From CAVSVP01 sp963731125 (lineage in GTDB: Bacteria > Pseudomonadota > Gammaproteobacteria > Competibacterales > Competibacteraceae), in NCBI GenBank assembly GCA_963731125.1, contig CAVSVP010000002.1, positions 59,544-123,543 of the forward strand: 64,000 bases of DNA, read 5' to 3'. Position 1 is the stretch's first letter. Each line of letters starts with the position of its first letter. Positions 28,241-37,120 of this stretch are shown here, piece after piece. The notes beneath the pieces were generated by a model. It saw only the letters and a list, made by a program, of their open reading frames with translations. It did not search any database and was not told the origin of the DNA. A program made the translations under genes and the position numbers.

Positions 28241-29992
28241 ATGGCAAAGATCGTTGCGGTAACGGCGTGCCCGACCGGTATTGCTCACACTTTTATGGCG
28301 GCCGAGGCTTTAAAGAAGACGGCCAGTGTGATGGGACATCGCATTAATGTGGAGACACAGGGCTCGGTTGGCACCAAGGATCCGCTGACCGAAGAGGCCA
28401 TAGCCGAGGCCGACGTGATCATTCTCGGTGCCGACACGCATGTCGAGATGACGCGTTTCGCCGATAAACCCATTTATGAGACCACCACCAGTCAGGCCAT
28501 CAAGGATACCGAAGCCGTCATCGATGCGGCGCTGGCCCTGGTGGGTCTAGAGGGCGGCGTTCCCAAACCCGAAACCGGTCCGGTTCTGGCGGAAGCAACG
28601 GCGGCAGCCGGGCCAAAGCAAATTGTTGCGATTACCGCCTGTCCCACCGGTATCGCCCACACTTTTATGGCGGCCGACGCCTTAAAAAAGGCCGCCAAGG
28701 TTATGGGCTACGAAATTAAGGTGGAAACCCAGGGCTCGGTGGGTGCTAAAAACCAGCTGACCGAGGAAGATATCGCCGCAGCCGATGTGGTGATTATTGG
28801 TGCCGATACGCATGTGGACAAGTCCCGCTTCGCCGGCAAGTCGGTCTATGAGACGTCCGTGGGCCGCGCTCTAAAAGAATCCGAGAAGGTCATTCGGGAG
28901 GCCTTCGCCGCACCCAAGGCCCCCAAGGAAGCCGATTTTATGCAGGAGGTCAAAAAGGCCAAGGCTGCCCAGGCTGAAAAGCGGGCGGGACCCTATAAGC
29001 ACCTGCTGACCGGCGTTTCTTATATGCTACCTATTGTGGTAGCGGGAGGGTTAACCATTGCCCTCTCGTTTGTCTTCGGCATCGAGGCCTTTAAAGAAGA
29101 AGGCTCCATAGCCGCGGCCTTGATGACCATTGGCGGCGGCGCCGCGTTTGCCTTAATGGTGCCGGTGCTATCCGGTTTTATCGCCTTTTCCATCGCTGAC
29201 CGTCCCGGGTTGGCCCCCGGGTTAATCGGCGGTATGCTGGCTGCTAACCTGCAGGCAGGGTTTTTAGGCGGCCTTGTCTCCGGGTTTCTGGCCGGGTATG
29301 TAGCCTTGGGATTGCGCAATTACATTAAATTACCGGTCCACCTCGAAGGGCTTAAGCCGGTGCTTATCATTCCCTTGCTCTCGACCCTGGTCGTTGGCTT
29401 ACTCATGGTGTATGTCATCGGCACGCCGGTAAAGAATATCATGGACGGGCTTACTGCTTTCCTACAGGGCATGAGCTCCACCAATGCCGTGTTCCTGGGA
29501 CTGCTGTTAGGGGGAATGATGGCTGTGGATATGGGTGGACCCGTTAATAAAGCCGCCTATACCTTTGCGGTAGGCCTGCTGGGCAGCGACACCTTTATGC
29601 CGATGGCGGCGGTGATGGCGGCGGGTATGACGCCGCCGCTGGGCCTTTCACTGGCCACCTTTATCGCCGGGAACCGCTTTTCGGCGGATGAGCACGAGGC
29701 CGGCAAGGCGGCCGCAGTATTAGGAATTTCCTTTATCACCGAGGGCGCTATTCCTTTTGCGGCCAAAGACCCATTTCGCGTGATCCCGGCTTGTATCGCC
29801 GGTTCGGCGGTGGCCGGCGGTCTGTCGATGCTGTTTAACTGCACGCTGCGGGCGCCTCACGGAGGTGTGTTCGTGCTGGCGATTCCCAACGCCGTCGGTC
29901 ACTTGCTGCTCTATATCGCGGCAATCGTGGCGGGAACCGTGGTGACAGCGCTGCTGTTGCGGCAGTTGAAAAAACCCATTGTGGAGGCGTAA
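28241..29992 (+). CDS. fruA: Fructose PTS permease EIIB'-EIIB-EIIC
   Basis: 583 residues. Two tandem EIIB domains at the N-terminus (about 1-105 and 126-230) each carry a phospho-acceptor-type Cys: C10 and C134, both in TACPTGIAHTF. The EIIC membrane domain (about 250-580) has roughly ten helices, including LLTGVSYMLPIVVAGGL and AVDMGGPVNKAAYTFA and the closing TEGAIPFAA segment. It imports fructose and phosphorylates it at C1. In the E. coli protein the first B domain lacks the active Cys; here both have it. A Shine-Dalgarno AGGAGAGCGAGG precedes the ATG. Confidence 0.95.
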   Translation: MAKIVAVTACPTGIAHTFMAAEALKKTASVMGHRINVETQGSVGTKDPLTEEAIAEADVIILGADTHVEMTRFADKPIYETTTSQAIKDTEAVIDAALALVGLEGGVPKPETGPVLAEATAAAGPKQIVAITACPTGIAHTFMAADALKKAAKVMGYEIKVETQGSVGAKNQLTEEDIAAADVVIIGADTHVDKSRFAGKSVYETSVGRALKESEKVIREAFAAPKAPKEADFMQEVKKAKAAQAEKRAGPYKHLLTGVSYMLPIVVAGGLTIALSFVFGIEAFKEEGSIAAALMTIGGGAAFALMVPVLSGFIAFSIADRPGLAPGLIGGMLAANLQAGFLGGLVSGFLAGYVALGLRNYIKLPVHLEGLKPVLIIPLLSTLVVGLLMVYVIGTPVKNIMDGLTAFLQGMSSTNAVFLGLLLGGMMAVDMGGPVNKAAYTFAVGLLGSDTFMPMAAVMAAGMTPPLGLSLATFIAGNRFSADEHEAGKAAAVLGISFITEGAIPFAAKDPFRVIPACIAGSAVAGGLSMLFNCTLRAPHGGVFVLAIPNAVGHLLLYIAAIVAGTVVTALLLRQLKKPIVEA

Positions 29993-29995
29993 AGC

Positions 29996-30565
29996 TTGCC
30001 TACGACCACTTCGGCTGTTACCAAGCACAGGCTCACGATTGCCGAATATTACACGTTGGCTGAATCTTTGCCCGGGGAAGCCCGGGTTGAGTTATTGGAT
30101 GGAGAGCTCTACGACATGGCGCCCATCGGCAGTCAGCATGCGGATATTGTGGAATTTTTGGGGGATCGGTTGCGCTACGCACTGCCGCCGGAATTTGGGG
30201 TTAGGCGGCAGAACCCCGTAAGGCTGGGCAATCACTCGGAGCCACAGCCGGATATTTGTGTGGTGAAACCGAGGGCACTGCCTTATAGCCAGTCCCATCC
30301 AGGTCCGGAGGATGTACTGCTGGTGATTGAAGTGGCCGATCACACACTGCAGTACGATAAGGACATAAAATTGCCTCTCTATGCCCGTTATGGTATTCCG
30401 GAGGTATGGATTGTGGATCTCAAAAACCGTCAACTTGAGGTGTATACTGCACCGCAAGATGAGGCTTATCAGAAGAGCCAGCGGCTGCGCGGCACCGACA
30501 AGGTCATTCCCCATTTGCTGCCCGATATCACGGTCAATGTGGAGGTTATTTTTGCTAGGCTCTAG
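29996..30565 (+). CDS. Uma2-family (DUF820) putative nuclease-fold protein
   Basis: 189 residues with a TTG start at 29996; GGAGG inside the last codons of fruA lies 8 bases upstream, so this start is well supported. The Uma2 pattern is visible: TIAEYYTLAESLPGEARVELLDGE (in parts), QPDICVVKP, LLVIEVADHTLQYDKDIKLPLYARYGIPEVWIVDL. The D-x-(E)-V and K residues match a PD-(D/E)XK-like core. Such genes are common as scattered paralogues in cyanobacteria and some proteobacteria, with no established function. It is separated from fruA by only 3 bp but is unlikely to be part of fructose metabolism. Confidence 0.85.
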   Translation: MPTTTSAVTKHRLTIAEYYTLAESLPGEARVELLDGELYDMAPIGSQHADIVEFLGDRLRYALPPEFGVRRQNPVRLGNHSEPQPDICVVKPRALPYSQSHPGPEDVLLVIEVADHTLQYDKDIKLPLYARYGIPEVWIVDLKNRQLEVYTAPQDEAYQKSQRLRGTDKVIPHLLPDITVNVEVIFARL

Positions 30566-31242
30566 GATGCCGAATCGCGATCTTGCAATGTCAAAAAATC
30601 CACATACTCACCGTGGGTGAGGCAATATGCCCATACCCGCACCGTGTCGCCGGGCGCCACTGCCGGTGGCAGGGCGGCTAAGTAAATAGTGTTTTTGCCG
30701 TCCTCATCGGTAATGTCACCGTCATTGTAAATCGCATAGGCACCGGTATCCGACGGATTGGTGGCCGGCCAGTGAGAGTAAGTGCTTTCCATCTGTGGTG
30801 CATCATCGGCCGTTGCCTTACGAATCCGGATCCAGTTGAACCAGTGGCCTTGGTAATTATTTGTAGGGTTGGGGGGAGCGTTAGGGTGGCGGGCATAACC
30901 TTTGGCCGCATTACCCCACATTAGAGCAACGAAGCCCAAAGGAATTAAAGAGACATCCACTTCGGGGATATAGGGCAAATGCTTGCCGAGATGTTTTGTA
31001 TTCCCGTCTGGTCCGTTGATTTCGGCCAAATATTCTACCGGTATGGCGCCTGCGTTGCCGCGCAGACGATTAAAAGCGATAGGGTCCCAATCGGCAGGTT
31101 TGGTGAGCGGTACTTCCAGGAGATTGTCTAATGTTTCATCGAGAATTTCTTCATCGGTGCTTGAGACGGCTACTCTGGGAAGTAACAGAACGCTACTTGT
31201 CAAAGCTGCCAGTTGCCCGAGAAACTGTCTTCGGAATGGCAT
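30562..31242 (-). CDS. Tat-exported protein of unknown function
   Basis: 226 residues from the ATG at 31242 (MPFRRQFLGQLAAL); a longer frame reaching 31518 enters the neighbouring insertion sequence and is not biological. RRQFLG plus a hydrophobic stretch is a twin-arginine signal. The mature part has DPIAFNRLRGNAGAIPVEY, several Trp-rich blocks (GHWFNWIRI, YSHWPATNP) and ends TVRVWAYCLTHGEYVDFLTL. I do not recognise the family; a single Cys and several His could bind metal or haem. Its Shine-Dalgarno (AGGAG) overlaps the target duplication of the adjacent IS, so its original promoter is displaced by 2.5 kb. Confidence 0.7.
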   Translation of the reverse strand: MPFRRQFLGQLAALTSSVLLLPRVAVSSTDEEILDETLDNLLEVPLTKPADWDPIAFNRLRGNAGAIPVEYLAEINGPDGNTKHLGKHLPYIPEVDVSLIPLGFVALMWGNAAKGYARHPNAPPNPTNNYQGHWFNWIRIRKATADDAPQMESTYSHWPATNPSDTGAYAIYNDGDITDEDGKNTIYLAALPPAVAPGDTVRVWAYCLTHGEYVDFLTLQDRDSAS

Positions 31243-31260
31243 AGGGCAAAGGTCTCCTGT

Positions 31261-31598
31261 CTTACATTCCGCACCCCCCTGACGTTGGATCAGAGGTTTT
31301 TTTCTCACCCCTGTTTTGAGGGGGCGTTTGAGTGCTGAAACCGCCTGAGTAGGCCTGGTCTGACAGATCGAAGTCTGGTTGAGGTAACTCAAGAGCCTGC
31401 CAGGGAGGCACTGAACCGCTAGGGTCGTGCCCGTGAGCCCGGTAGCGGCCACGGCCGCACGGCGGAGAGCTCGGCGACGAGTCCGCCAGATGTCTAGGAG
31501 CGAGGGTGAGCTTAGCACATACGAACCCCTCGCCGGCCCGCTCTGGGTGAGCCGGGCGCGCTGGTGAAGATGCTTTCCTGCAGTCCCAGGGCCTGTAA
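31261..31598 (-). repeat. Inverted, diverged copy of the IS right end
   Basis: This segment reads, in reverse orientation, like 33441-33773 of the same element, including the last codons of the transposase gene and its 3' flank (for example GGTTCGTATGTGCT and GAGCTCTCCGCCGT appear in both). The two copies differ at many positions, so the duplication is old or the copy came from a related IS. Confidence 0.8.
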
Positions 31599-31794
31599 CT
31601 CACATTCCGCACCCATTTTTTCGGAAGATGGGTATTTTTTCGTGACAAATCAGTGCAAGATACCACTCGAAAAGTTTTAGCCCGAGGGAGGTGGGGTATT
31701 TTGCTGGATTAGGCAGGCGAGCCAAGCTGGTGCAGCGGCCGGCGTTGGGGGGATACTGGCGCGAAGTTGTTGTTATCTTGCTGGAGGTCTGGTC

Positions 31795-33522
31795 ATGGCG
31801 TACCCCTTTGTCGGCGCAAAGCAAGCGTTGTTAGCGGTGGAAGCCCATGAAGTGCACCATTGGCCCATTGTGCGGGCGTATGCGGAGCGGCTGGGGTTGG
31901 TGGGGTTGATCAACCGGCTGGTGCCAAGCGAGATGGAGATCGATCCGGGCACGATTGTGCTGGGGATGGTGATTGATACGTTGTCGGGGCGCAGCCCGCT
32001 GTATCATCTGGAAGCGTTTTTCGCGCATCAGGACCGGGCGTTGTTGCTGGGGCGCGAGGTGGAGGCGAAGGTGTTCAACGACGACACGGTGGGACGGGTG
32101 TTAGACCGGTTGTTTGCGGTGGGGACGCAGAAGCTGTTTTCGGCGCTGTCGCTGGCGGCGGTGGAGCGCTTTGCGATCCCGCTCCAGCACGTGCATCACG
32201 ACACCACCTCCGTGACGCTGTATGGGGACTATCTGGCGGTGCCGGGGGAGGCAGCGCCGTTTGCGATCAACTACGGGCACAGCAAAGATCACCGCCCGGA
32301 CTTGAAACAGTTGATGGTCTCGCTGCTGTGTGCGGGTGGGGACATTCCGCTGTGGGGGCGAGTAGCCGATGGCAACGCCTCGGACAAGGTGCTGAATAAT
32401 GAGCTGCTGAGCCAGATCTCGGCGCGGATGGCGCAGTGTGGCGTGGCGCCTGGGGCGTTTATTTACATTGCGGATGCGGCGTTGCTCACGCCGGCCAATC
32501 TCCGGGAGATGGGGGATGAGATATTGTTCATCAGCCGGTTGCCGGCGAGCTATCACGCGCATGGGCAGGTGATTGAGCAGGTGTTGGCGACGAACGCCTG
32601 GGAGGCGGTGGGACGCTTGGCCGAGACGCCAGCGAGCCAGCACCGGCCGGGGGCGGAGTACCGAGTTGGGGAGGTGAAGGTGACGTTATACGACCGGTGC
32701 TACCGTGCGATTGTGGTGCATTCATCCAGCCATGACCGGCGCCAACACAAGCGCCTGGAGCGCGACCTGCAACGCTCGGAGCAGCACCTGCAAGGCCAGC
32801 TCAAGACGCTGTGCCGTGGCACCTACGCGTGTGAAGCCGATGCGCAGGCGGCGGCCGAACAGGCGGGTGCGCAGCACACCGCATACCATCGCCTGCGCGT
32901 CGAGGTCGAAGCGCGCCCGTGCTATGCGCCGGGGCGACCGAAGCAGGATGGCACGCGCCCGATCAAGCGCCTGGATTATGGTTTGCGCGGCGAAGTCAGT
33001 GCCGACGCGGCGGCGATCGCCAAGGCGCGCGAGCAAGCCGGTTGTTTTGTCTTGCTGACCAATGTCCCGGCTGAGGGCGACGCGGGTTACAGCGCCGTGC
33101 AGGTGTTGGCCAGCTACAAAGAACAGCACGGCATTGAGAAAAACTTCGGCTTTCTCAAAGACGACGCGATCGTCAATGCGCTCTTTCTGAAAACGCCGGA
33201 GCGGCTCGAAGCGCTGGGGTTGATTCTGTTAATTTCACTGCTGATTTGGCGGCTGATGGAAGCCGAGATGCGCCGCACCCTCGAACAACACCAGACGTCG
33301 CTGCCGGGCTGGGACAACAAGCCGACCCGGCGACCCACTGCCTACCTGGTTACGATCAAGTTTAAAGGCCTGCTGATTCTCAAACAAGACGCACATCGGC
33401 GTTTGGCCCGACCGTTATCGGACGCCCAGCAGGCCTTCTTACACGCGTTGGGGCTTCAGGAAAACATCTTCACCGACGCGCCCGGCTCACCAGGGAGAGC
33501 ACAAGGGGTTCGTATGTGCTGA
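31795..33522 (+). CDS. IS1634-family transposase
   Basis: 575 residues, ATG with GGAGG upstream. The N-terminal DUF4277-like part (VEAHEVHHWPIVRAYAERLGLVGLIN) is followed by the DDE core: HHDTTSVTLYGDY (first Asp), HSKDHRPDLKQ, YIADAALLTP (second Asp) and EQHGIEKNFGFLKD (Glu). These fit the IS1634 branch of the IS4-type transposases. The reading frame is unbroken, so the element may still be active. The C-terminus extends into the inverted-repeat end of the IS. Confidence 0.9.
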   Translation: MAYPFVGAKQALLAVEAHEVHHWPIVRAYAERLGLVGLINRLVPSEMEIDPGTIVLGMVIDTLSGRSPLYHLEAFFAHQDRALLLGREVEAKVFNDDTVGRVLDRLFAVGTQKLFSALSLAAVERFAIPLQHVHHDTTSVTLYGDYLAVPGEAAPFAINYGHSKDHRPDLKQLMVSLLCAGGDIPLWGRVADGNASDKVLNNELLSQISARMAQCGVAPGAFIYIADAALLTPANLREMGDEILFISRLPASYHAHGQVIEQVLATNAWEAVGRLAETPASQHRPGAEYRVGEVKVTLYDRCYRAIVVHSSSHDRRQHKRLERDLQRSEQHLQGQLKTLCRGTYACEADAQAAAEQAGAQHTAYHRLRVEVEARPCYAPGRPKQDGTRPIKRLDYGLRGEVSADAAAIAKAREQAGCFVLLTNVPAEGDAGYSAVQVLASYKEQHGIEKNFGFLKDDAIVNALFLKTPERLEALGLILLISLLIWRLMEAEMRRTLEQHQTSLPGWDNKPTRRPTAYLVTIKFKGLLILKQDAHRRLARPLSDAQQAFLHALGLQENIFTDAPGSPGRAQGVRMC

Positions 33523-33906
33523 GCTCATCCTCGCCGGCAACCCTCTGGGTGGACTCGTCATCGAGCTCTCCGCCGTCCGGCCGTGATCGCCACCGGAGTC
33601 ATGGACACGACCCTGGCAGTTCGGGACCGCCATGGCAAGTCCGCGAGCCACCGCCACCCGGCTTCGAGCGGTCAGGCCAGGTCTGCTCAGGCCGTTTTAG
33701 TACGCGAACGCCCCGCAAAACCGGCGTGAGAAAAAACTCTCTGATCCGATGTCAGAGGGGTGCGGAATGTGCGTCCTGTGATGTCCTTTGATACAGTTTA
33801 ACTGGCCCAGGAGGCAATACCAGATGTTATAGGCGCTATGGTGGAGATTGGCAAACGGCGTGCGACGGAGTCGCTTAATGCAAAGGGTAAGGGTATCAAG
33901 CTTGAG

Positions 33907-34515
33907 CTAAAGCAGTTGTAATCTTTTCAGTTCACCGCGCAGCTGTTGCGGAGACTGAAAATGAAGGGACTGCATGCCTACGGTTTCCGCGCCACGAACA
34001 TTGATGAATGAGTCATCGATAAACACGCAATCTTCGGCGTTCAGGCCATATTCATTCAGTAACCGCAGGTAAATGGCCGGATCAGGCTTGATGAGACGCA
34101 CCTCGCCGGATACCACGATGCCGTCGAAAGCCCTGCAAAAGTCAAAGCGGTGGCGTATCAAGGCAAATTTTTCTGAAGAGAAGTTGGTAAGGGCGTAGAG
34201 AGGGACCTGCTGGGTCTTAAGCGCCCAGAAAATTTCCACGGTTTCTGCGATGGCGTCCGGCACCATTTCCTCCCAACGCTCGTGATAGGCGGCGATCAAC
34301 TCCGCGTGCTCCGGATAGCGTGCCGTGAGTTCGGCGACGCCTTCAGCGAAGCTGCGGCCGGCGTCCTGCATCAGGTTCCAGGTGGTGGAACAGATATGGG
34401 TCAGAAACTGTTCCATTGCCGGCTCATCACCGGGAAACAATTTGCGGTAGAGATAACGCGGGTTCCAGTCGATTAGAACGCCGCCGATATCGAAGATAAT
34501 TGCTGGAGATCTCAT
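33907..34515 (-). CDS. HAD-superfamily hydrolase (phosphatase-like)
   Basis: 202 residues. Motif I is FDIGGVLIDWNP with nucleophile D9 (the second position is Gly, a known variant in the group that begins DxGNVL), motif II is the Thr-Asn pair in LYALTNFS, motif III the Lys in RLIKPDPAIY, and motif IV DDSFINV. A helical cap follows motif I. It probably dephosphorylates a small phosphorylated metabolite. It lies upstream of, and on the same strand as, the Tat-exported gene, from which it is now separated by an IS. Confidence 0.88.
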   Translation of the reverse strand: MRSPAIIFDIGGVLIDWNPRYLYRKLFPGDEPAMEQFLTHICSTTWNLMQDAGRSFAEGVAELTARYPEHAELIAAYHERWEEMVPDAIAETVEIFWALKTQQVPLYALTNFSSEKFALIRHRFDFCRAFDGIVVSGEVRLIKPDPAIYLRLLNEYGLNAEDCVFIDDSFINVRGAETVGMQSLHFQSPQQLRGELKRLQLL

Positions 34516-34580
34516 TGAGTTAGAGGATTGCTCTTGGTGTATAGAAAAACGTTATCATATTAGATACTTACGAGTGAATA

Positions 34581-35514
34581 TTAATCGTAAGGCGTTCCAA
34601 GATCGTAGAGCGCTAATCCGGCTGTTACCAGCGGAACGGCAATCCAGCAGTGTTTAGCATTACCTTTGTCTGTATCGCAGTGAAAATCGAAATCCCAGCT
34701 CCATTCTGGGCGAAGCCGCCCGTTGAGCAACTGTAGCGCGGAAAGCTCCCGGTCGGTGGTTAGGTTCCAGAAGCGTACGGTATTATCCCAGGCAAGAGTG
34801 GCCAAATGCTCACCATTCGGACTGTAGGCGGCGTCAACGACGGAATTTTTGTGACCACGCAAGGGAATGGGTTTAGATTCGTTGCTCTTTTTGATCTGGT
34901 ATTTGTAGATGTAAACAGCGTTTCTTTCGCCCTCTGCGAGGGCCTGCTTTTTTCCGAGACCGATGCTAATAATTTCCTTATCAACAGGATTTGGTATTGA
35001 CAGGATTACTTCATCAGAGGAGCAAGGGTACTTGTCAATCAGCTCTGGTGGATCTTCGCTAACGTCCCATAGCCGAGTTATGCTGTCATTGCCGGCGGTG
35101 ACTAGCTGTGTTCATTCGTTGCAAAGGCGACCGACAAAATACCGCTACTGCTGGCGTTGAATCTATCCGGATCAGAGAGTTTTGTCCTTAGATCAAAAAG
35201 CAAAATTTCTCCGTTATCACCGGTGCTGGCGAGCTTACTGCCGTCAGGTGAGAACGCGACGGCATGCACGGGACCTTTAAGATTCGCTAGTGCTGTTGGG
35301 CCGTTCAGCATGATGGGATTCGATGCGCCGTTAAGCCGCCAAAGTTTGATTTCCCCTGCCTTCCCGGCAGATACCAGGCTAAGATTATCGGGGCTAAAGG
35401 CCAAACGATTAATGCGCTCTTGATGAGCGTTGGATTTGTCCCACAGCCGGTGGACTTCAGGTAACGAATAGAGTTGTAAACTGCCATTGGCAAAGCCGAC
35501 TGCCATATAAGAAC
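34581..35514 (-). pseudogene. WD40-repeat protein, truncated and frameshifted
   Basis: The minus strand encodes successive WD40 repeats: INRLAFSPDNLSLVSAGKAGEIKLW, HAVAFSPDGSKLASTGDNGEILLFD (each quoted in parts), then after 35102 in another frame VTAGNDSITRLWDV and RGHKNSVVDAAYSPNGEHLA...WDNTVRFWNL. One missing base near 35101-35108 breaks the frame (...ATNEHS stop); restoring one base joins the two parts seamlessly. The 5' end stops at the border of the IS1-like element at 35515. WD40 repeats form protein-interaction propellers; the original partner domain is lost. Confidence 0.8.
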
Positions 35515-36328
35515 CGGGTAGTCATGAAATGTTGGGTGATCTAATCACGCTGTATTTGCAGCCCGAAGGGTTTCATTGTAGTGATGCACAAAATACCCAA
35601 TAGCGCCCACGTGATTTTTTAATTTCTTAGAAAACGATAACGTCTTTCTCACCAGTCGCGATATCCGTTGCCGCAAGGTACCATTGAATCGTTCAATGGG
35701 ATTCGTTTGACCACTTTCTTTCCCCACCGGGCGATGCCGTTTGGCCGGAAAAATTTCCTCATACGCTTCCCAAAAATCCGTATAACTGACGGCGCATTGG
35801 CGATAGACGCCCGGTAATGAATCCCCTAATCTTTGCGCGCTCTCGCGGCTGCGATCGCCTATGTACACGCCAACAATCTCCTTACTGTCGCGATCAAATG
35901 CTAACCAAACCCATGGTTTATTCTCTTTTTTTCCAACAAACGACCATCACTCATCACACGCGATGGTCAACCGTCCTTTCGTTTTTTTTTACCTCAATCT
36001 GGCGCGGAACCGCTTCGTATTTCTCGTTTACATCACTGTGTAGCCACCGCTCTGAAACGCCCGTAACACGCGCAATACCCGCTAAGGGAATACGCTCTAA
36101 TCAGAGCGTATCAATGAGCCCTTTTGGCTCATCGGATAGCCGTTGCTGTTTCGGACTCTCCACCAATTGTCTAGCGCAGCTCTTGCATAAAAATTTCGGC
36201 GTGCCCACAGCATTACTACCATTTTTTACTATGTCTATGGAATTGCAATAGGGGCAGTGCATTTGATTTCTCCAAATACAAAAAATAAAATTATCTCATT
36301 ATTATCACTCAACTTGCAGAACTACCCG
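35515..36328 (-). mobile_element. Decayed IS1-type insertion sequence
   Basis: About 814 bp with imperfect terminal inverted repeats starting CGGGTAGT at both ends (35515 inward; 36328 inward) and continuing with TGNNNAAGTTG-like and GTGAT matches. Contains an IS1-style two-frame transposase with several lesions. No clear target duplication: only AAC is shared by the flanks, so the element may be rearranged. Confidence 0.7.
35545..36262 (-). pseudogene. IS1-type transposase (InsA/InsB) with nonsense mutations
   Basis: InsA part starts MHCPYCNSIDIVKNGSNAVG with the zinc-finger Cys pairs (CPYC, CKSC) and an HTH (ARVTGVSERWL). A TGA interrupts it after LIDTL, and a second TGA follows ACDE in the InsB frame. 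A run of nine A at the frame switch is the usual -1 slippage site. The intact InsB tail (MYIGDRSRESAQRLG ... NPIERFNGTLRQRISRLVRK) retains the catalytic Glu region. The element is not expected to move by itself. Confidence 0.8.
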
Positions 36329-36652
36329 AACAAAAACATGGAAAGTAATTTTTTCACTTCCATGAAAACTATTCTATTTAACCGTTGCTGGCTTACACCT
36401 GCCACGATACCAATTTTAACAATTTCAGCGTGATCTATTCCCTTGCTGGCGCTTGTCAGATGGCATAAGAATATACCGTGATGGGTCCATTCGAGCTAGC
36501 TCCTATAGCTCTGATGACGCCATCCATGCGATATGAATCGACAAAATGGAACGGATTTGTCAAGGATTAGGTTATGGGAATATTCCTAATTAAGAGAATT
36601 TTTATGTAGAAACTTGTCTTAATGGGTAATAGTTATCTCGGAGAATCGAATT
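36329..36652. other. AT-rich intergenic region with a palindrome
   Basis: 324 bp with no gene. A nested palindrome lies at 36566-36590: ATTAGG and CCTAAT as outer arms 13 bp apart, with GGAATATTCC (36577-36586) overlapping the second arm. It lies 63 bp before the small gene at 36653 and could be an operator. Confidence 0.4.
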
Positions 36653-36853
36653 ATGCTATGTGAGTCACATCATCGTGAAGTGCGCCGGTTTAAAGTCAGA
36701 GGTCAACCCTACTTTGTCTACTACTCTCCCGGCATGGCCATTAAAGCCCATGACCATAACTACATACTACGGTTACTGTCGGACAGGGTAGCCAGTCAAA
36801 AGCCCGAGGACTTTGCCCTGCTACCGCAATTCAGAAGCAAAGATATTTGTTAG
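36653..36853 (+). CDS. Small hypothetical protein
   Basis: 66 residues (MLCESHHREVRRFKVRGQPYF...), with CGGAGAA before the ATG. Basic and aromatic in the middle (PYFVYYSPGMAIKAHDHNY), then a helix ILRLLSDRVAS. No membrane segment or known motif. The good ribosome-binding site and the palindrome upstream support a real gene, but no family is recognised. Confidence 0.5.
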   Translation: MLCESHHREVRRFKVRGQPYFVYYSPGMAIKAHDHNYILRLLSDRVASQKPEDFALLPQFRSKDIC

Positions 36854-36868
36854 ACCATCTGAACAGCT

Positions 36869-37069
36869 TCAGAGGAATGCCTCGCGTTGAGGCAAATAGC
36901 GTTTTTTACGCTTATAATTGACTTGCTTGCCTAGCACCAGTCTTGGCGATCCCAGGACGACTGCAAGGCTAAACTCACCATTCTTAGCCCTTACTAGGGT
37001 ACACTCACTGACATCCCCTACTGCTAACGGCAGACACTCATAAAGCCTTCTGGTTATCAGCCCGGCCAT
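36869..37069 (-). CDS. Possible small hypothetical protein
   Basis: An open frame of 66 residues (MAGLITRRLYECLPLAVGDV...) opposite to its neighbours. The core VSECTLVRAKNGEFSLAVVLGSPRLVLGKQV has the look of a beta-rich fold, but start-site evidence is weak and no homolog is recognised. Confidence 0.3.
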   Translation of the reverse strand: MAGLITRRLYECLPLAVGDVSECTLVRAKNGEFSLAVVLGSPRLVLGKQVNYKRKKRYLPQREAFL

Positions 37070-37120
37070 AGGTTATAGTCCTCTTTACATTTTCTCATGT
37101 TTAATGAAGGCGAGTGAGCA

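Larger units (their letters stand above)
31261..33773 (+). mobile_element. IS1634-like insertion sequence with about 330-bp inverted ends
   Basis: Bounded by TCCTGT at 31255-31260 and 33774-33779, a 6-bp target duplication. The tips are CTTACATTCCGCACCC (31261-31276) and, inverted, CGCACATTCCGCACCC (33758-33773). Similarity between the ends extends inward for about 330 bp. A third copy of the tip, CTCACATTCCGCACCC, is inside at 31599-31614. It carries one DDE transposase gene on the plus strand. It interrupted the leader of the Tat-exported gene at 30562-31242. Confidence 0.88.

Noticed and set aside
33840..33921. Short plus-strand frame beginning MVEIGKRRATESL next to the IS
   Set aside because: Only 27 codons, overlaps the end of the HAD gene and has no credible ribosome site for this ATG.
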